Notes: generated by a model not told the origin, from the letters alone. A stretch of DNA of 64,000 nt from Ashinkailepas kermadecensis (GCA_034440615.1 JAOTOM010005094.1:202001-266000), one strand, 5' to 3'; numbered from the stretch's first letter, positions 47,201-58,571 are shown. Numbers and translations: made by a program.

Positions 47201-47456
47201 CTCCAATTTTTCATAAATTGACGTCGGTGTTGTAAAATATGCTGCCTTGACACTGCAAAGGTTTATAATGTTCCAACAAGATGGAACCTTCCCCTTTGCC
47301 GCTGCCATTGAGACACGTTTGCATTGCTACTGTGATATTCTAGTTCGCGTATGATATCCGCTATTGACGTTAATGTATTGATGCCAGGGCTCAGAAGAAC
47401 ACTCCTAGAGCCAAGAATGCATGTCTACAGTGATGGGTTCCACACGGGTGACTTAC

Positions 47457-47581
47457 CCGTCGCCAGACGGCCACACTGCGTATGGCGGCCAGGGCGCAGA
47501 AGAGCACTCCCAGAGCCAGGACCACGCCAGTGGTGGTCAGAGACGTCGAGTGGAACTGCAGGAACGTGTACAAGATAACAC
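47457..47581 (-). CDS. Internal coding exon with a transmembrane segment
   Basis: On the minus strand the exon follows CTCTCTGCCGGTTTCAG and is followed by GTAAGTCACC, a consensus donor. In the frame that continues into the terminal exon its 125 bp give two bases of a split codon and then 41 codons: VILYTFLQFHSTSLTTTGVV, then LALGVLFCALAAIRS and VAVWRR. TGVVLALGVLFCALAAI is a clear membrane span, followed by positively charged residues expected on the cytoplasmic side. Strong splice sites, high GC at third positions and continuity of phase support a real gene. Upstream exons were not found within the window. I do not recognise the family. Confidence 0.65.
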
Positions 47582-47752
47582 CTGAAACCGGCAGAGAGAA
47601 GTGAGAAAGTTGGCCAGAGGGACGTTAATGTAAAATAAAATAATTGTAGGGATAGCAGTGCATGGAGCAATTATAGGGTCGAAATTCTTTTTTTCGGAGG
47701 TGGGTGATATAGGTTTTAAAATCGATTTCGATATCAATATTAGCGGCCTGTA
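47582..47752. other. Intronic spacer upstream of the exon
   Basis: Nothing recognised. It is presumed intronic on the minus strand. Confidence 0.4.
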
Positions 47753-48718
47753 TTAACACGCGCTCGGGGGCCCACTGAAAATTACGCGCCCTGGAGGAGG
47801 GGGCGGATTCCGCCCCCTAAGATCTCAGCTTCTATTAAAGCTATAATTACTAAATTTACAAAGTGGTTGGATTGCGGTGTTGAACTCTACGGTGTGCAAA
47901 TTTATTGGCCCTAGGTAAATATCTTCAGGGTCAAAGGAGGTTAAATGCGTTACATTTTGCTTGCTTTCCATGGCTTGGCTTGGCATTGTTATGGATCGCT
48001 GCGATTGTGTTTAATGATCCAAAAATTGACTTCAATGATATTTTGGACATGACTAGTGATACAATAAGGATGATAGTTGCGGCATTTGATTTCTGGTCAC
48101 TTATATATCAGAAATGTATCAAAGTCAGTTACAGGCTCCGGTTACCGGAACCAGGCGCGCGGCCCAGCACAATCAGCTTCACGAAGAAAGGGCTGCCTAC
48201 ATGAATGAAATATGGAAACGTGCAGGTTCACAATGACAAAAACATTAGTTTCCAGGATGTGTAGGGAGTAACATGCGAAATGGCATGAATCGCATGCAAG
48301 TCATTTGCGTTTATGACAACCTTCCAGTTGACCTAGTTTGGTTCCACTGACCTGTCATGAAATTGACCTGACTTGACCTGAGTGACCTGATATATCCTTG
48401 AGGCTACATACCATAACAATATACATCAAACAAGTCGCTAGTGTTGCCAAAAACATTTCCCTTTTGCCTATACACGGGAAGCGTATCAGAGTTGATAATT
48501 GTGGTCTGGCGCTGCGAAATGTTTTGACTTTGACGGCCTCTATATCGATATATTATCGGCCGATTTTTGTTTCTCTTACTTTAGGTGATGCGCCGGACAT
48601 TTTGAGGTAGGTACACACAAATGCCGTATATCGACCAGTAAAATCGTGAGATATTTACGAAAGACCGGAGGAGTGGGCGGATTCCCCCCCCACCTCCCCC
48701 TCCCGTGCGTGTGTTAAT
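47753..48718. mobile_element. TTAA-flanked non-autonomous DNA transposon, 958 bp
   Basis: Starts at 47757 with CACGCGCTCGGGGGCCC and ends at 48714 with GGGA.CCCTCCCGTGCGTGTG-like text, inverted with the start over about 16 bp allowing mismatches. TTAA flanks both sides (47753-47756, 48715-48718). Subterminal GGGCGGATTCC appears near both ends. It belongs to the same family as 28371-28851 but is twice as long. No transposase frame. Confidence 0.75.
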
Positions 48719-49467
48719 CACAATCATGGGAGGGATGAGCCAACATGGGATGGGGGCAAGTCCGCAAAATGTACTAGGTCGACACCCATGGTTGGCTACT
48801 TTACCACGTTCGGTGTGACAGGCTGGGCTATTCCCAAACACACTGCTGATATAAAACAGCATGCTCTTTGACCACATAATCTCCATGGAACCCAAGATTG
48901 GTGCAGCCGGTTTGGCAAGGTAGGGCAGCCACCCTGACAGACGTATCCTTCTTTAATGGCGCTTACTCTTAGTGATGTCCATGAACTAGTATGTCAATCA
49001 GGCAACCTGTGTTTCGGACCACCCGGCAATTCGGAACACGCAGTCATTATTGTGGATGAGAGTTGGGTCATTCCTACGCCACAGCCAGTCGGAGCATAGC
49101 TACAGTCACGGCTCAATCTATCACGGGGTTAGGTATACACCAGTGCCAATGTCAGTGTCAACAGGCTTGCGCAGATAGTCACCGGCATGGTGTGATATAT
49201 AGGCAAATAAACGTGGTCGCAGGAAACATGACATAATGACACTATAATATTATACATCATTATGACACAAATGACACCATCTGCGAACAAGCACGGCAGC
49301 GTGGGCTTATAGCCAATAAGTTTTTGCCACAAAGAAGCGAATGTAAAATTTTAACACCCATAACGGAGTTTCTTGGACCAATTTTGTTCGCACTTTGTAT
49401 TCTCTCAATATTGTTGCGTGCGAGTGGACTGGAAGTCTATAGTGATTGCAACGCTAGAAATGTAAAC
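48719..49467. other. Unique DNA
   Basis: No gene or repeat recognised. If the minus-strand gene continues upstream, this would be intron. Confidence 0.35.
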
Positions 49468-50559
49468 ATGCATGTGTAAGGCGTTTTACATTTTTGTACA
49501 AAAATCGGGCGGCCAGAAACTGGCTTTCGCGCCGCCGCATGGCCGGGCGCCCTCCCCCAGCACAGCGTCCCCGGCGCAAACAAAACCGACCCAGAGGCAG
49601 GCCTGCAGGCGGCTTTGGAGGCCGACGGAGAGGCGGCCGGGCACGTCCCGGACACCTGCGACACGTGGTGAAGTGGAGTGAACCGGCCCGCGGCGGAAGC
49701 GGGAGCAGCAGCCGAAGCTTCGAGAACATTCGCGGAAAAAGAAAATGGAAGAGAGACAGAGAAAGTACCCAAAGCCGGAGGCGATGAGGGAAGAGTAAAA
49801 CTCATGGGCGCGCCACGGTGGAGGAGAGAACAGGGCAGACCGGACAGGGAGACGGAGGGAATTCTCAGACGGCGGCGGTGGCAAGATGGCTGAGTTTTCG
49901 GATGGAGGAGAAGGAGCTCTCAGCCGAGGCCACCTGCCACCCACCATCGCCATGTGAGTGATGCTCGGCGGCATGCAGCCTCACCTTCCACCACCACCGT
50001 CCCAGCGTCACCAACCCCACCGGCGCTGGCGTCTTCCGCGTGTGAAGGGGGGGGGATGTGATGTGTGTGTGTATAAATAGAAATAGTTGGTGTCCCAGGT
50101 GTATTTCAATGTATTTCCTTTCTTTTTTCTATTTTAGCGTAGGAATAAATGGAAATGTGGATGTTGTCTCATGTGACTAGAGTTGGAGTCCCCTGGACTC
50201 CAAATACATACCTGGATGAGATTTCACCACTCTAACCTGACCTATGGAAAAATTGGCTAAGCTCGCTTCCTGATTCAATACCGAATAATTAAATGTAATA
50301 CACTTTCTCAGTCTGTCTCTTGATTTCAGTATAAATAAGTTTATGTTTCTATCACTGCTTTGATCGCACTATTGGGCGACCACTCGACGCCAGTCTGTCG
50401 GTCCGCCCCTGGCACGGTCCCGATTTCGATCTCTGTCCAAATACTTGTCGATCACGGTTAATTAGTCTGAATCTGGCTCTTTTCACCGGGGTGCATTTAC
50501 GGCGGATCAGAGACGGCCGCGAGAGGCACTTGATGGCATCCGCAGGAAAGTGCTCACAT

Positions 50560-51480
50560 CTAGCGAGAGAGTCAGTCTGCCAGCTGCCCTCTTATGGGCG
50601 ATATGTCCTCGGGCGTCGACCGTGAGGGGTCTTTGACCCTCCCTTCCTCAAAGGGGGGGGCACGACGAAAGGGCGCAATGACGAAACTCTCCTGATTGTT
50701 ACTCGTGGGCGCTATTCAAGTGGTAACTGCTAACTGGGCTCAGGTATCTCTTGACCGCAAAATCCCACTGGCCTTTGTGACCCAAGGGCGCAGATGGGGG
50801 GGGCGAGCATGGTATGCATGTGGGAGGGCCCGCTAGAGGGGGCCCCACATTGCGTTCGCCGGAAGTTCGGCGCCGGACAATAGGATATATAGGCAAAACA
50901 CTGCCGGGTAATGTGTCCGCCTCCGTTCGCTGTACGTGGGCACGGATGGTACAGAGGATGGAGGATGCACCGGATGGGTTTGGCATGCCGTAAGTCCCGG
51001 GGCTGAAAGGGTAGGGCCGGCTAGGGTATAACGACGACCAGGGGACGTACCCAACGTGGTAGGGATCCGTGCCCACCCGTGGGATACGTGACGCCGGTCG
51101 CATGTCTTCAACGTGTAAGGCCAGGCATGGCGTCGATTGGGTAAGGTTAGGTAAGTTGGCCATTGATACCTGAGTTCAGTTATAAGATAGCACAGAAGCC
51201 CAGGGAAAGTTTCACCGCCCAGTGTTGCAAAGCCTTAAGGCAGTAACGTTAATAGATACAAATTATGTAATCAGGAGAGTCGCGTCAGCCGTTTATAAGT
51301 AGGCCTCGGAGCGGGTAATTAATATGCATTCGGGACTAACCAAGTCCCCAGTGAAAGGGAGTACGACTCGCTAAATGCTTGCGTAACACTGGAGGGGAAA
51401 ATTGTGGGCGAACTCGTTTTCGTATTATTAGGGACCGAATGATCGTGCGGAATGAAAGGAGCGAGTGACTGTTGCATACA
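50560..51480 (+). repeat. Conserved segment of the long repeat, copy 1 of 3
   Basis: Present at high identity at 60735-61650 and, clearly diverged, at 63180-64000. Shared landmarks in order are TGGGCGATA (ACGGGCGATA in copy 3), AATGACGAAAC, GACCGCAAAA, CCGTAAG, GGCCAGGCATGGC (GGCCTGGCAAGGC), GCCCAGTGT and CCTTAAGGCAGTAA (CCTTGAAGGCAGTAA), then GTCGCGTCAG. A 154-codon minus frame (51163-50699) is partly preserved among copies, but whether protein or RNA is conserved cannot be decided by eye. Confidence 0.75.
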
Positions 51481-51860
51481 TGTTTAAAGGGGTAGTTTTA
51501 AGGACCAGTGGAATTGGTTCGATTTCAACGCAAGTATTCAGCTGTCAGAAACCTCACTGCCAAAATTGTACTGGATGTTACCCGGGCCCTGCTTGCATCT
51601 GGCTGCCCCGAGAACGTCGATGCTGTGTGTGTGCCGGGGGGGGTGAGTGGATGGTGGATGTGTTGTTGTCTGGGGGTACACGGGTGGGTCCTGTAAATGG
51701 ACGAGTGCCGGCGGCGGTGGCAGTACCCAGGTCGTGTACCTCTATCATGGCCATCCATCAGTGTCACGTCACACCCGAAGCCCACAACCCCTCCTCGCTA
51801 CATGACCAGCCGGGCGCACTCACGGGCGTATGTGGTGTGGATAGGAGCCTGGCCTCGCGA

Positions 51861-51910
51861 TATAAATTCGTGTAGTGGTGGCGACGGGCCGCAGCAAGGT
51901 TGGTAGGATG
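51861..51910 (+). promoter_or_regulatory. TATA-like box before a small basic frame (copy A)
   Basis: TATAAATTCG at 51861, then 47 bp to an ATG at 51908 (MSERLKKRWARG). The same arrangement is kept in copy B (62034 and 62081), suggesting a promoter carried by the repeat. In copy A it points straight into the L2-like LINE that begins about 180 bp later. Confidence 0.45.
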
Positions 51911-52295
51911 TCGGAGCGGTTGAAGAAGCGGTGGGCGAGGGGAAGCACGGCACCAACCATCCAGCCGGCCCGCCGGCGGCGGCCGGCCGCAGTCGCCCGC
52001 ACAGCGACCCACCCACCCGGCAGTGCCGCCAGTGCCCCCCAGAGACCGCTCCGACACCGCCCAGCCCGACGTGGCCCGGACCCCCTACACATACAACTAT
52101 CTAGATTTCTTTGTCAAACTATACTTCTTAATGGTGTGAACTTTACCTCTCTAATTTCCTGTTTCCATTTTACTTCTCGATCATTCATGTTCCCTCTTTT
52201 GTGTGTTTCCAGTTCAATGTGCATGCACAATTATTATTCCAAGTTTTCCATTTCCAGATGTAATCACCATTTCCAATTGACTCTTTCCCTGAGCA

Positions 52296-53342
52296 ATGAG
52301 CAGGCTCAAACTTGAAGGAGCTACATTGAAATTACTAGGGAATGATTTGAATGATAAGTACCCTCCTCGTGAACATATATTGTCAGAATGTAAATATTAT
52401 ACCTTACCTCAACCACTAAACTTTAACGCTGGATTTTCAGTACTTCATATCAATGCAAGATCCCTCAAGAATAAATTTGATGATGTTGTTCATTTTCTAA
52501 CAAGCTTTAAAGTTGATTGGTCAGTTATTTCTGTGTCAGAGACATGGTTGAAGAAAGATTTAGAACAATACTTTAGTCTAAACAATTATAATATCTTTGC
52601 ATCTAGTAGAAAAGAAGGTGAAGGTGGAGGTACAGCAATATATGTAAGTAATAAATATGAGGCTAGGGAAAGAAAAGACCTGGAGAGTGATCATTTTGAG
52701 ACAAGTTTTCTGGAAATCAAAATGAAGTCGGGTGCACCAGCGAAAAGATTCAGAGTAGGGGAAATGTATTGACCTCCAAGTCTGAGCCACACTTTATTTA
52801 TGGACTATTTGGAAAAAAAACTTCACTCTTTGGAAAAACTAAATGTACATGTCATGGCTGGAGACTACAATTACAACCTTTTGAAATATCACTCTGATAA
52901 ACCTACACTTAATTTTATAAATGTTTTCAATTCTTATGGATTTTTCACAACCATCTCAAAAGCAACCCGGATTTGTAATGATTCAGATGCCCTTTTGGAT
53001 AATATATTTACCAATGATGTTAATGTCTGTAACAATTCAGGAATTCTACTTCATGATTTATCGGATCATTTTTCAGTTTTTCTTAATATGTCCTTAATTG
53101 AAAGTCAAACTATAACAAGACATACAGTTACAGTGTTTGATAAGAATAAAATCAGTGAATTAACTGATCACCTCATCAGCAACTTAGAAGCCTTTCAAGT
53201 TGAAACTGATGCGAATCAAGCATGCAACAAACTTATTAAGGCATATGAAACAGGTATTGAAACATTATCTAAAACTTTTATACCCAGTATAATAAAGAAT
53301 CCAATTAAACCATGGCTACCCCTGCCCTTCTGTGTTCAATAA
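52296..53342 (+). pseudogene. LINE AP endonuclease domain with one nonsense codon
   Basis: LHINARSLKNKFDDVVHF gives the N-terminal Asn motif and VSETWLKKD the catalytic Glu. GGGTAIYVSNKY follows. MAGDYNYNLLKY replaces the usual GDFN box, and LSDHFSVF contains the terminal Asp-His pair. The frame is open except for a TGA at 52770-52772 where relatives have YRPPS, so a CGA arginine codon has probably mutated to TGA by CpG decay. The enzyme would nick target DNA for priming. Confidence 0.85.
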
Positions 53343-53541
53343 ATACAACAAATAAACTGTATGCAAAATATATTATGAATAGAACTTTACTGAATGAAAA
53401 TAAATACAAAATGTACAAGAACATGCTTTCCAATGTGCTTAGGGATGCAAAACGATTATATTACAAGAGGGCATTCCAGGACAGCAAAGGTTATGGAAAA
53501 AAACATGGAAGTATTTAAATGAAATTATAAACAAGAATGAA

Positions 53542-54049
53542 TTGCAACAGTTCCTCCAATGTGCTTTGTTGATAACTCTTTGCTTTGTTGATAAGTCTTT
53601 GCTTTGTTGCTTTGTTGATAAGTCTTTGAGCCTTGTGGGTGCAGGTAGGGATAAAATTAGCACACAAATTTTGCTTGGAACATATAGAAGTATTTTGCAA
53701 CATCTAACGTATTTAATTAATCTTTGTCTTAGCACTGCAATATTGCGTGATGCATTAAAATATGCAGTTATAATTCATGTATATAAATCAGTGGAAAATA
53801 AGAAATATACTAATTATAGGCCAATCTCTTTGCTACCAATATTTTCGAAAGTGCTGGAAAGATTAATACACCTTAGTGTATCATCATTTCTAAATGAAAA
53901 TAATATACACCCATTGCAATTTGGTTTCAGAAAAAAAACATAATACATACATGCCAATTGCTCTGATCCATAGCGAAGTAACAAAATCCCTTGTAAATAA
54001 TAAAGTAGTTTGTACCCTGTATCTGGATTTGAAAAAGGCTTTTGACACT
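53542..54049 (+). pseudogene. LINE reverse transcriptase, N-terminal motifs
   Basis: YTNYRPISLLPIFSKVLERL is the classic RT block 1-2 sequence and HPLQFGFRKK block 2a. After a frameshift at the A-run near 53931-53940, VVCTLYLDLKKAFDT (first catalytic Asp) runs to 54049, where the coding text stops at the insertion. A small tandem repeat (CTTTGTTGATAAGTCTTTG) at 53560-53635 replaces normal linker sequence. Confidence 0.88.
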
Positions 54050-54050
54050 A

Positions 54051-55432
54051 GCCCGTTTCACGACGGCCAATAAGCACCGGGATGCAATGTCGATTACTTC
54101 GTCTAGTATGAAGGGCATATCATTAAAATATATGTGCTTTATCTGTAGATATGAAATGTTCCAGACGTTTTAACTATGAAGTAATAAATTCAATATTAAA
54201 CTCAACCAACATATTCAAATTGTGGCACTGTTTGAAAAAAGCGCTCAATTCACAGAAACAACTAGCCAATCTGGCCGCATTTGGCACCATGGCCGGGAGG
54301 TAGGAGTTGTCGGATAGAACATAAATTTGCCGTTGAAATGGTAGCAAATATACAATATTAGGGGAGGAAGTGGTAGTATGTATCCTGCGGATGCATATTT
54401 TTCCTTTACGTTTTATTTCATGGTTGTAAAGTACCTGTATTATGAATAAATATTGAAATACATAATTTCCAGCTGCTACGATTCCATCGTGACGCTCCCG
54501 GAAATATTAAATTATCTCCACTTTACAAGCGGGTTGTTCACAGTTTTAATGGCATCCGCTGTACCGCACCATACGAGGCTCCGTTTTTAAATGTCGCTGT
54601 ACTTCTACCTGAATAACCCTTACTGTGGGGGGGAAGAGTGGTCTAGGGGTAAGATGCTCGTCTCACAATCGAAAGGTTGTGGGTTCGAGTCTCACCTGTC
54701 GCTACTCTTCACTCGCGTCCAATCGGCGTGAGAGATTGGCGACGCTACATGACTCAACGGTCGACGTGTCGTAAAACCAATAACAACAACCCTTACTGTG
54801 GGGGAGGGCAATTGATCCTTGTCTTTGAATATCATAATTGCAAGAAAGAACAAAGCATGAATTGTTTACAGCACCCAAATGACCGCAACACATCCAAAAT
54901 ATGCGCATCTGAGACAAGCTTGTTTGTTGACATATTGACATATTTAAACCGTAAATGATGCAATCAGAGCACAAATGATGACGTCATTTTTTTAAACGCG
55001 GATTATGATTCGTCCCAGCTATCATGAAGGGCCAATCACTTACCGCAGTTGAAGTTGGCTGGCGATATTGATCAGTGGTCGAGTGCTCGGAAAATTTGGC
55101 ATTTGAAGACCGCTGAATTCGACAAACAGCTGTTGTCATCGAGTTTACTTCCGAAGTCAGTCTCGCTTGGTCCGCCTTCCAGATTTCCGACTAGATGACG
55201 TCCCAGGCGCGAATGTAGGTGTACATTTTCAGGGTTTGTGCATAAACAAGCTGTTACTAGTCCCAAAACTTGTCGTATTAGGTAACTGAACCTACTCTCT
55301 TTGTTTATTGATATCATGAATTGGTCTAATCTACAGACTAAAAGCTTTCAGATCAACGTAATTATTATGCCCTGACCCCGCCATTGGGATGTCATGACGA
55401 TTACTTCCCGCTAGTGCACGCGTGAAACCGCC
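54051..55432. mobile_element. TA-flanked non-autonomous DNA transposon inside the LINE
   Basis: LINE coding text stops at FDT and resumes after 55434, which defines the insertion. Just inside lie GCCCGTTTCACG (54051) and, inverted, CGTGAAACCGCC (ending 55432), matching at 10 of 12 positions. About 60 bp further in, GGGCATATCATTA on the left is matched by an inverted GGGCATAATAATTA on the right. TA flanks both ends (54049-54050 and 55433-55434), as for Tc1/mariner-type targets. No transposase frame. A SINE lies inside. Confidence 0.7.
54615..54803 (+). mobile_element. tRNA-derived SINE with 16-bp target duplication
   Basis: AACCCTTACTGTGGGG occurs at 54615-54630 and 54788-54803. Between them (157 bp) are an A-box-like GTGGTCTAGGGGTAAGATG and a B-box-like GGGTTCGAGTCTC inside a T-arm-like stem (GTGGG/CTCAC). 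A unique body and an ACCAATAACAAC tail follow. The tail resembles the AAC tail of the I-type LINEs in the window, suggesting (inference) that a LINE of that kind mobilised it. Confidence 0.85.
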
Positions 55433-55435
55433 TAA

Positions 55436-55730
55436 TGTCAGCATCAGCATTTGTTTTTAAAAAATGTACTTTATTGGCTTTAGGGGCAATATATATATAC
55501 ACTTCTAAACTCATACCTATCAAATAGATCTCAAGAAACCAAGATACACGACATCCTCTCCCAACCATTAAATGTCACAATAGGTGTTCCTCAGGGTTCG
55601 ATTATTGGACCTCTGCTATTTCTTCTATACATTAACGATATCTGCAATGCTTCCAATTTGGCAAGCTTTTACCTACTTGCAGACGATACTGCCATAACTA
55701 TTACAGCTAATGATCATTTTTAATTACAAA
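55436..55730 (+). pseudogene. LINE reverse transcriptase, middle motifs
   Basis: YFIGFRG and SYLSNRSQ, then TIGVPQGSIIGPLLFLLYIN (block 4) and LLADDTAIT, where A-DD is the catalytic pair (the usual YADD is LADD here). Frames change near 55500 and the text degrades after 55720. Confidence 0.85.
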
Positions 55731-56018
55731 TTAAAGTAGATGAGGTAATACACTAAATCATTGCATGGTTCCATAAAAACAGATTATCTATTAATGCTGA
55801 TCAGACTGGATATACAATTTTTTTCCCAGGAAACCATGTGATGACCTTCATGTCAAAATAAATACTTCTAATATTACAAGGCATACTGTATAAAATATTT
55901 AGGTGTATTTATCGAAAAAGACATGATGTGGAAAAGCCATATCAATGCCATTTCTTCAAAAATTAGCAGGAATATTGGAATTATAGGAAAATCTAGGTAC
56001 TTTCTATCAACTTGTTAA

Positions 56019-56498
56019 TTGCTCCTTCTGTATACTTGTTTAATACTGCCATATCTAAATTACCGTGCTGTTGTCTGGGGAAGTACGTACCACTCTAAGC
56101 TCGACAAGATTATTAAGTTGCAGAAGCGTGTTATTAGGACTGTTGATAAGAAGCCTTACTTATACCATACAAATGAATTGTTTATCAAACATAGAGTTCA
56201 TAAGTTTCTGGACATAATTGATGAACAATGTATTTACATCATGCTAGGCTTTCTAAATCAGTCATTACCAGCACCCCTTTCTGATATGTTTCAACTTCAT
56301 CAACAAGGTTTCCTCAGAGTTAGACAACACTTGCAAATTTCCTTTTCTGATATCAATTACAGGATGTTTTCATTACCCTTTATTGCACCAAAAGCCTGGA
56401 ATAAAATAATCTGTTCTCACTTCCATAGGATTGAAGATGTACCTAAGAATAAAATCATTTTGAGAAAAAAAAACTCATCAGGCAATACATTAATATAA
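56019..56498 (+). pseudogene. LINE ORF2 C-terminal region
   Basis: A 159-codon frame containing LPYLNYRAVVWGSTYHSKLD and KLQKRVIRTVDKKPYLYHTN, the thumb-side signature of L2/CR1-type RTs. It ends in a region (FSLPFIAPKAWNKI) typical of their C-termini. The frame is intact but separated from the RT core by stops. Confidence 0.82.
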
Positions 56499-56700
56499 AA
56501 TATGAACTTTTGCAATGAATGTCAGTGATAATGATGTGCTATGCACGGTGATCTACTTGTCTTATTCGGATATTTTCGTTTAAGTATCATGTTTTCTTTT
56601 CTTTTCTTCTTTATTCATACTTGGTCCGTCTTTTCTCCTTAGTGTAGTAATAGTTTAGGAGATACATGTACAAGATTAGGGATTTTGTATTATTTCCCCA

Positions 56701-56949
56701 TTGACACCTATATCAGAGTTTCCTTCTGGAGCCCTCGACGACGTTACTAGCTTTGCTAATTGTCTGAGAGGGCTTCAGGAACATCTTTTACTAATATCTG
56801 GTGGCGGGATCTGTCCAGCAAGAAACAGGAGCGGGGAGTGGTGTGACCTACCTTGACTTGCTTACCATGACCTACTTTTCATCCCTGGAATTTAACGTAA
56901 TTAGGTCGCACGGGTATGGAAGAGCACTCCTGCCTACCTATTAATGGGT
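56701..56949. other. Spacer between LINE and Penelope-like element
   Basis: No feature recognised. It may include the LINE 3' UTR. Confidence 0.35.
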
Positions 56950-57019
56950 AGGGGAATTACAAAATAATATTATAAAACTAAATATTACTCAACTTCGCGA
57001 ACAGTTCCAAAACATATTA

Positions 57020-57660
57020 CCGAGAGGGATAATTGCCTTCACAATAGATGTGGTGAATCTTTACGGAAACATACCCACAAAAGAAGCTATTTCTGTTGCC
57101 ATGAATCTTTTCAGCACTGACCTTGCGAAGATAGAAACGTTCTGACTAAATATCGATGATATCGAAAAAATTGTTGACTCATTAACAACTTGTTGTTGCC
57201 TTCACATCAACTTCGTTCGATTTGGACAAAAATATTACCGGCAACAAAATGGCATAGCTATGGGCAGCCGTATCGCACCGTCTTTAGCAGTGATCTCTAT
57301 GAACGCCATCGCAACGTTGCTACTGACCTCAACACCGCATCGACCAGCCATCTACTTAAGATATATGGATGACATTTTCGGTATAGGGACTCGCGGCTCA
57401 GACTCCTTGACACATTTTTTTTTACAGATATGAACTGCTTCCATCCCAGGCTAAAATTTGTCATAGAAAGAAGCCATCAGTCTACCAATGGCCAAATTTC
57501 CTTCCTCGACACACTTCTAACGGTCAGCAGTGACCTGACCTATACAACAGAACTTTTAATTAAACTGATGGCAGATCCTATTATCCTCCCATGCAAATCG
57601 GCTTACCTTATCCAAACTAAAAGTTCCGTTATGTATGCTCTCAGTAATTGAGCATTAATG
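57020..57660 (+). pseudogene. Penelope-like RT domain, interrupted
   Basis: RT motifs as described for the element are split by stops (for example TGA at 57144) and shifts near 57215, 57380 and 57420. The region before the first palm motif is missing. Confidence 0.8.
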
Positions 57661-58097
57661 CAAATGCGTCTCTGACGCAATCGGTTCTGACAAGGCCGCC
57701 CAAAAACAGAGGTATCGAGAAAAACCCAAAGCCTTTTCCTATCCAATGGCTATCCTCAAAGCGTGATACAGAAAACAAAATTTGGAGTATTGACATGCGA
57801 TGCTAAATGCAGACGTTTGCGGCAACTCAACACACCCACGATACAGACGTTTCCAGCTCACATAGGTCCGTAGACACCACATACATCAGTTTACCATTTA
57901 TCGATAATTATCTGACCAAAGAAGTAGCCACAGCCATCACTAAATCCACACTCTCAAAGCGCACAGCCTGGAAAAGCGGCAAGACACTTTCGGAAACATT
58001 GACTAAATCTGCTCTCGACCCTCCACCATGCCCTGCGGGCACTAGAACGTGTCAATGCTGTCTGACTGGTCTCAAAGAAAGATGACACAACAAAAAT

Positions 58098-58571
58098 GTG
58101 GTGTATAAAATCAAGTGCGCGCTTTGCACCTTAGGGACAGCGCCCATAACTTATAATGGGGAAACAACACGCATGGTTAGGAACAGATACATGGAACACA
58201 TCAGAAACGCAAAGAACACAACGAAAATCACCACTTTTTTAGAGCATTTCGCCACAAATCACCCCGAAAACAACATCACTCCAGCAACGCTCAGCATCAC
58301 AATCTTACGGACTTTAAAGACATGGCAGACCTCAAAATTGCAGAATCCATTGAAATCAGGAGCCAAAGGTCACCCACAAACACAATGGCAGCTTCATGAC
58401 CCTCATACAACCAGCTCCCTACACAGCATGATACTGTACTTACGTTACCTGCGCTTGCGGACTTATTCACTCAGTAATCAACCACCCCATCAATCACCCT
58501 GGAATTCACTCATTCACCCATGTACGCACTCATTCACTAACTCGCCACTCACTCATACACTTACTCACTAA
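58098..58571 (+). pseudogene. Penelope-like GIY-YIG endonuclease domain
   Basis: Begins VYKIKCALCTLGTAPITYNG followed by ETTRMVRNRYMEHIRNAKN. This is the GIY-YIG signature, with its Cys pair, the ITYNGETTR turn and the catalytic Arg helix. FLEHFATNHPEN follows, and after a shift near 58345 comes AESIEIRSQR, which supplies the conserved Glu. The remainder of the open frame (58350-58571) is tail sequence with ACTC-rich simple repeats. Confidence 0.8.

Larger units (their letters stand above)
45420..47456 (-). other. Intron filled with minisatellites
   Basis: A 2,037-bp intron inferred from the donor GTAAGT at 47456-47451 and the acceptor AG at 45421-45420 (minus strand). Three separate tandem arrays (63-, 54- and 31-bp units) make up roughly half of it. 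The stretch 45900-46440 is unique. Confidence 0.55.
49468..52089 (+). repeat. Long dispersed repeat of unknown class, copy A
   Basis: Matches 59754-62262 in the same orientation over almost its full length, with small indels and two unmatched gaps (about 50208-50305 and 50345-50560). It starts TGCATGTGTAAGGCG and ends CCCCCTACA, i.e. TG...CA, but lacks the target duplication, primer site or polypurine tract of an LTR pair. Internal marks: a TATAAATAG near 50072 followed by AATAAATGG near 50144, a GGAGTCCCCTGGACTCC hairpin near 50185, a structured-looking 0.9-kb segment (50560-51480), a TATAAAT box at 51861, and a small basic frame starting MSERLKKRWARG at 51908. Confidence 0.85.
52090..56700 (+). 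mobile_element. L2/CR1-type LINE, interrupted by a nested transposon
   Basis: ORF2-like coding text in order: AP endonuclease (52296-53340), linker, RT fingers and palm (53640-54049), interruption 54051-55432, then RT thumb-side motifs (55500-55720) and the C-terminal region (56019-56498). The 3' end is unclear, about 56500-56700. The copy begins immediately after repeat copy A. Many stops and frameshifts make it inactive. Confidence 0.85.

Noticed and set aside
50560..51480. Ribosomal RNA or group I/II intron fragment
   Set aside because: The text looks structured, but I could not match any conserved rRNA or intron core motif.
54631..54706. Functional tRNA gene
   Set aside because: The acceptor side does not pair directly next to the T arm, and the segment continues into a SINE body with tail and target duplication.
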